From assembly GCA_019638495.1 (NCBI GenBank), contig JAHBTQ010000006.1, positions 62,001 to 126,000 on the forward strand: DNA of 64,000 bases, written 5' to 3'. Below are positions 60,216 through 64,000 of the stretch, piece by piece. Origin of the DNA: Taibaiella sp. Its GTDB lineage: Bacteria > Bacteroidota > Bacteroidia > Chitinophagales > Chitinophagaceae. The first letter of the stretch is position 1. Every line of letters starts with the position of its first letter. The translations under genes were made by a program, and so were the position numbers. A model generated the notes under the pieces. It saw nothing but the letters and a program-made list of their open reading frames with translations. It ran no database searches and was not told the origin of the DNA.

Positions 60216-61257
60216 TGATTCTCTGTTTTTGTTGCGTTGACTCTATCAGCAGACCAGCATTTTGAACGGCATTGACCACATCAGAGGTGACGGTCGTAAG
60301 CAGTCCATCTACATTGTCTCTATTAGTTAACCCATGCCCGTAAAACTTATCATAGTACCTGAGCAGTATGCGAAAACACTCCTCTATGTTGTCATCCAGC
60401 AAATGATTGATTGCATCCCTGGTGGCCAACCCTCCGAGGCGCTTACGAATGCGCATGATGGTGCTAACGAGGTCTTCCTTTTTGAATTTCCCGTATTCCG
60501 AAAGTATGTGTTGAAGCCTGGCCTCTGCAGGAATATCCATGAAGAACACAGGGCTCGCACGCATCGCACTCCACAGATCAGCGGGAATGTTGAGATTCCC
60601 TATCCGGCGACTCTCATCCTCGATCCACACAGGCCGATCTGGCTGCACCGCGGCCAGCTTCAAAGCAAGCATATTCTCAAACATTTCCTGGCTCGGCTGC
60701 GGGCCACGCCCCAAAGCGCCAAATGCAGAACCTTTATGATTGGCCAGAGCTTCCAGGTCTATTACCTGCTGCTTCCGCTTCACCAGTTCTTCGAGCAACA
60801 CAGTCTTACCGGAGCCTGTATATCCCCCCAGGATGGACCAACGAAAAGGCTTACCAAATTGCAGTAGCACCCATTGGCGAAAAGCTTTGTAGCCTCCTGC
60901 CAGGGTGTACACCTTAAACCCGTATAGATCCAGCAACCAGGCTATCGCAGCGCTGCGCATTCCGCCACGCCAGCAATGAACCAGGATCGTTTTGTCATTA
61001 CCTGCTATACGCTCGGCCTCTTCCACCATTGTTCGCATTTTCGGGCCAAAATAGTCGAGCCCTATCTTGATAGCATTTTCGCGGCTTTGCTGTTTGTAAG
61101 TAGTACCCACCACCTTACGTTCCTCGTCTGTGAAGAGAGGGAATGAAATTGCGGATGGAATACATGCATGAAAATACTCTCCCGGACTCCGCACATCCAG
61201 CACTGGGTGCTGCTGTGCAAGCAAAAGGAATTCCTCTATCTGTATGCGGGTTGCCAT
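60208..61257 (-). CDS. mnmH: tRNA 2-selenouridine synthase
   Basis: A 349-residue enzyme that turns 2-thiouridine at the wobble position of certain tRNAs into 2-selenouridine through a geranylated intermediate. The N-terminal rhodanese domain holds the catalytic Cys in LVHCWRGGMRSAA (about residue 93). The P-loop of the C-terminal part is LGGYTGSGKTVLLEEL (about 140-155), and WIEDESRRIGN follows. These parts are intact. Its ATG overlaps the E1 stop by one base, and its own end overlaps selD by 8 nt. This selenium pair is therefore joined to a central-metabolism gene in one operon. Confidence 0.95.
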   Translation of the reverse strand: MATRIQIEEFLLLAQQHPVLDVRSPGEYFHACIPSAISFPLFTDEERKVVGTTYKQQSRENAIKIGLDYFGPKMRTMVEEAERIAGNDKTILVHCWRGGMRSAAIAWLLDLYGFKVYTLAGGYKAFRQWVLLQFGKPFRWSILGGYTGSGKTVLLEELVKRKQQVIDLEALANHKGSAFGALGRGPQPSQEMFENMLALKLAAVQPDRPVWIEDESRRIGNLNIPADLWSAMRASPVFFMDIPAEARLQHILSEYGKFKKEDLVSTIMRIRKRLGGLATRDAINHLLDDNIEECFRILLRYYDKFYGHGLTNRDNVDGLLTTVTSDVVNAVQNAGLLIESTQQKQRINE

Positions 61258-63647
61258 TATTCCTGCATCATGGCCGTGATAACTGCGGCAATATCCTCAG
61301 CATTAGGCTTGGAGAAATAGTCGCCGTCGGTAGCATATGCCGGACGGTGGGCCTGCGCAGAAATGGTGCGAGGCGCCACATCAAGCCAGCGATAACCACC
61401 CTGCTTTTCCATCACTTGCTGGAACATATAGGCAGTGGCACCGCCGGGTACGTCTTCATCTACAAACACAATGCGGTTCGTCTTTTTCAAAGACTCAACG
61501 ATAACATGATTAATGTCGAAAGGAAGCAATGTCTGCACATCCACCACCTCGCAACTGATGCCCTTTGGCTCCAGGTAAGTAGAGATCGCATCTTCTATAA
61601 CACGTAGTGTAGAGCCGTAAGAAACGATAGTAATGTCTGAGCCCTCACGTATCACCTCAGGCACACCAAATGGCACTGTGAATTCGTTGAGGTTTGATGG
61701 CATACGCTCTTTAAGGCGATAGCCATTAAGGCACTCAACAACTATACCAGGCTCATCAGCGCGAAGCAAGGTATTGTACATACCGGCAGCCTGCACCATG
61801 TTGCGCGGCACACACAGATACATGCCACGAATAGAGTTGATGATCATGCCCATGGGCGAGCCACTGTGCCAGATACCCTCCAGCCTGTGCCCACGGGTAC
61901 GCACTATTATCGGGCACTTCTGCCCTCCCCTGGTGCGATATTGCAGCGTAGCCACATCATCACTTAGTGGTTGCAAACCATAAAGCAGGTAATCCAGATA
62001 TTGTATCTCAGCAATTGGGCGAAGACCACGTAGCGCCAGGCCTATACCCTGGCCAATGATGCTGGCCTCGCGTATGCCTGTATCTGTGACACGAAGAATG
62101 CCATATTTTTCCTGCAAACCGGCAAAGCCCTGGTTCACGTCGCCAATCTTACCCAGATCCTCTCCAAAGGCAAGGACCGCAGGGTTTTCAGCAAATGTCT
62201 TATCGAAATATTTGTTGAGAATTTCGTAGCCATTCAGCATCGCTATTTCGCCATCATAAACTGCAGCCACCTCTTCAACCTTCATGGCACTATGGCGCGA
62301 CTGCGAATAAAGATGCGATGAGAACTTCTCTCGGTTGTCGGCCAGAATGTAATCGTAGAAACTCTGTAATGCATGTGTTGCTTCACCGCCCGCACAGTGC
62401 GCCAGCATTCGGCTTACTGATTGCAGCACATCCTTGCGTATTGGCTCACGTATGGCTCCCAGCTCGTTTACTATTGCCAGCACAGCGTTCGGATCGCCCG
62501 CCTCTGCTGCTGCAGCCGTGCCCAGGTTCACCGCCTGCGCTACCTGCTCACGAATCGGCGAAAGGAAGTTTTCCCAGGCGCGTTGTTTGGCATTGCGTGC
62601 CTCGTCCTTCGCCTCTTCTTCTATTGCAGCTATTTCTTCCTCCGTCCCTATTTTATTCTCCAGCAGGAACTGGCGCATACGCGTTACGCAATCCCATTCC
62701 TTTTCCCACTCCAGCCTTTCCTTGCTCTTATAGCGCTCGTGCGAGCCTGATGTAGAGTGGCCCTGCGGCTGTGTCATTTCCTGTACGTGGAAGATAGCAG
62801 GCACATGAGTTTCACGTACCTTGGCCAGGCCTTCCTGTATTGTATTCACAAGGTTGGCATAGTCCCATCCCTTTACAGTATAAATGTTGATGCCTCCTTT
62901 CTTTTCGTCCCACTGCATACCAGCCAGCGCATCAGAAATGGAGTTCTTTGTTGTCTGGTAAGAACGCGGAACGGAGATGCCATAACCATCATCCCAAACG
63001 AACACAGCCAGCGGCACCTGCAGCACACCCGCTGCATTCACACTCTCCCAGAAGAGCCCTTCTGACGTAGATGCGTCACCAATGGTGCATATCACTATCT
63101 CATTTCCCTTGTTGGTAAATTTCTCAAAGCCTGTCTGCAGTTCCTCCACGTGCCGGTACATCTTAGACGCGTATGCAAGGCCCAGCGCACGAACCATCTG
63201 ACCCGCGGTGGGCGATATGTCGCTGCTGCTCTGCGGCTCCTTCATCAGGTCTTTCCAATCACCGTGCTCATCAAGCCAACGTGTGCCATAATGCCCATTC
63301 ATCATGCGCCCTGCCGTGGCGGGTTCGTTTTCTATGTTTGGGTCGGCATATAGCTGTGCAAAAAAGCGCTGTATGTCGCTCATGCCTGTCGCGAACATGA
63401 GTGTCTGATCACGGTAATAACCACAGCGAATATCGCCGGGCCGCATGCACTTGGCCACAGCTACCTGGGCCAGTTCTTTACCGTCTCCAAAGATGCCGAA
63501 TTTTGCCTTGCCTGTCAGCACCTCCCGGCGCCCCATAAGGCTGGCTTCGCGGCTGGCAACAACAAGACGATAATCGTCAAGCGCTTCCTGCTTAAACTCC
63601 TCAAATGACAATCTCTGCGACTTCGATGTTGAAGCTATCAACGGCAT
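61257..63647 (-). CDS. Fused alpha/beta 2-oxoacid dehydrogenase E1 component, divergent type
   Basis: A 796-residue E1 fusion. The ATG at 63647 is the start; the frame offers only TTG upstream. The alpha half has the cofactor site as GDASTSEGLFWESV ... WDDGYGISVPRSY: the usual GDG...N pattern is here GDA...D, so a metal-binding Asn is replaced by Asp. GHSTSGSHERYKSKERLEW is the alpha loop. The beta half contains FGEDLGKIGDVNQGFAGLQEKYG, REASIIGQGIGLALRGLRPIAE, WHSGSPMGMIINSI and DVQTLLPFDINHVIVESL. Length and blocks differ clearly from the E1 at 6372-8426, so the two are old paralogues with probably different 2-oxoacids. It heads the operon with mnmH and selD (1-nt overlap). TTTTG just before the ATG recalls a promoter core. 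Confidence 0.92.
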   Translation of the reverse strand: MPLIASTSKSQRLSFEEFKQEALDDYRLVVASREASLMGRREVLTGKAKFGIFGDGKELAQVAVAKCMRPGDIRCGYYRDQTLMFATGMSDIQRFFAQLYADPNIENEPATAGRMMNGHYGTRWLDEHGDWKDLMKEPQSSSDISPTAGQMVRALGLAYASKMYRHVEELQTGFEKFTNKGNEIVICTIGDASTSEGLFWESVNAAGVLQVPLAVFVWDDGYGISVPRSYQTTKNSISDALAGMQWDEKKGGINIYTVKGWDYANLVNTIQEGLAKVRETHVPAIFHVQEMTQPQGHSTSGSHERYKSKERLEWEKEWDCVTRMRQFLLENKIGTEEEIAAIEEEAKDEARNAKQRAWENFLSPIREQVAQAVNLGTAAAAEAGDPNAVLAIVNELGAIREPIRKDVLQSVSRMLAHCAGGEATHALQSFYDYILADNREKFSSHLYSQSRHSAMKVEEVAAVYDGEIAMLNGYEILNKYFDKTFAENPAVLAFGEDLGKIGDVNQGFAGLQEKYGILRVTDTGIREASIIGQGIGLALRGLRPIAEIQYLDYLLYGLQPLSDDVATLQYRTRGGQKCPIIVRTRGHRLEGIWHSGSPMGMIINSIRGMYLCVPRNMVQAAGMYNTLLRADEPGIVVECLNGYRLKERMPSNLNEFTVPFGVPEVIREGSDITIVSYGSTLRVIEDAISTYLEPKGISCEVVDVQTLLPFDINHVIVESLKKTNRIVFVDEDVPGGATAYMFQQVMEKQGGYRWLDVAPRTISAQAHRPAYATDGDYFSKPNAEDIAAVITAMMQE

Positions 63648-63698
63648 AAGCAAAATATTATAATGTCTAAAGTCAAAAACTCGTCTGCTACACGAAAC

Positions 63699-63720
63699 AA
63701 AAAGCGGATAATATATCCGC
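63699..63720 (-). terminator. Rho-independent terminator of the VOC gene
   Basis: GCGGATA-TAT-TATCCGC followed by TTTTT on the minus strand, 57 nt past the stop at 63777. Confidence 0.8.
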
Positions 63721-63776
63721 CCTGTAGCATCAGCAAAGATAACCTTTGACCGCTAAATATCCGAACGTGGCACTGA

Positions 63777-64000
63777 TTACATGCCCAGCGGCTGTAAAAG
63801 GCTTACCCTGTTTTTCTCCGTATCTTCTATAGATATCCACATGCCCACACCGGGAATCATTTGTGGTTCCATACTCGGCTGCCCGTCCGCACCCATTGCT
63901 CCGAGTATCTTCCCGCCATTTTCCTGCACAGCTTTCACGGCCGCATGCACATCCTCCACCGCAATCACCACAGATGGTGCGTGCGACATTGGGTTTTCGT
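63777..64000 (-). CDS. VOC (glyoxalase-like) family protein (partial, N-terminus off the right edge)
   Basis: The C-terminal 73 or so residues of a VOC-superfamily protein; the frame stays open through the right edge (ENPMSHAPSVVIAVEDV...), so the internal Met at 63989 is not the real start. Recognisable are SVVIAVEDVHAAVKAVQENGG, IPGVGMWISIEDTEKNRVSLLQP, which form the second betaalphabetabetabeta half of the fold with a Glu in the metal-ligand strand position. Proteins of this sort include glyoxalases, dioxygenases and simple binding proteins; substrate unknown. Confidence 0.8.
   Translation of the reverse strand, partial: ENPMSHAPSVVIAVEDVHAAVKAVQENGGKILGAMGADGQPSMEPQMIPGVGMWISIEDTEKNRVSLLQPLGM

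Overview
The window looks like a chromosomal segment of a Bacteroidota bacterium, most likely a member of the Chitinophagaceae or a close relative. Seen directly: six complete secreted proteins end in a Por-type (type IX secretion, T9SS) sorting domain with a Y/FPNP start and a G-x-Y turn. Upstream regions carry the Bacteroidota promoter core TAnnTTTG instead of the proteobacterial -10, and Shine-Dalgarno sequences are mostly absent. The housekeeping genes (WbqC family, fused alpha/beta 2-oxoacid dehydrogenase E1, DUF3810 family, GreA-like protein, AtpZ) are also typical of the phylum. I see no rRNA, tRNA, CRISPR array, transposase, integrase or phage gene.

Layout. 1-4.8 kb: minus-strand secreted proteins (one cut by the left edge), a C1 cysteine peptidase and a WbqC protein. 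4.9-10.8 kb: an RsmF-like rRNA methyltransferase, a first E1 fusion, a DUF3810 metallopeptidase-like protein and hutI. 10.8-19 kb: a 1229-residue TPR protein resembling the T9SS/gliding component PorW/SprE with a long hendecad-repeat helix, an AtpZ pair without the rest of the ATP synthase operon, a SprT-like metalloprotein and two lipoproteins. 19-29 kb: ELWxxDGT-repeat, NHL-repeat and CPPNIDFELG-type T9SS cargo around a gmk / glycosyltransferase-TPR / thioredoxin / small membrane protein cluster. 29-34.4 kb: a repeat-rich intergenic region, a Crp-like regulator with a SnoaL-like gene, and a tandem pair of full-length paralogues that I cannot assign to any family. 34.4-41.4 kb: an amino acid permease, an orphan response regulator plus Hpt pair, polyprenyl synthase, RNase R, RsgA and a second orphan receiver. 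41.8-48.7 kb: a T9SS cargo, a secreted SnoaL-VOC fusion, an EamA-ilvE-GNAT operon divergent from an AraC regulator, and a membrane protein. 48.7-57 kb: one 2769-residue T9SS protein made of 31 tandem Ig-like repeats. 57-64 kb: an outer-membrane beta-barrel, a YdeI-like protein and the overlapping operon E1 - mnmH - selD, then a VOC gene cut by the right edge.

How it fits together. Much of the window is envelope biology: exported adhesin-like or repeat proteins carrying T9SS signals plus a candidate T9SS accessory protein. Most of the rest is core metabolism (branched-chain amino and keto acids, tRNA selenouridine, RNA turnover, ribosome maturation). The most noteworthy points are the tandem unknown paralogues (30979-33993), the giant paired-cysteine Ig array, the hendecad helix on the PorW-like protein, several start codons only 3-11 nt after a perfect TAnnTTTG box (probably leaderless mRNAs), two candidate small proteins missed by ordinary length cut-offs, and clusters of palindromic intergenic repeats.
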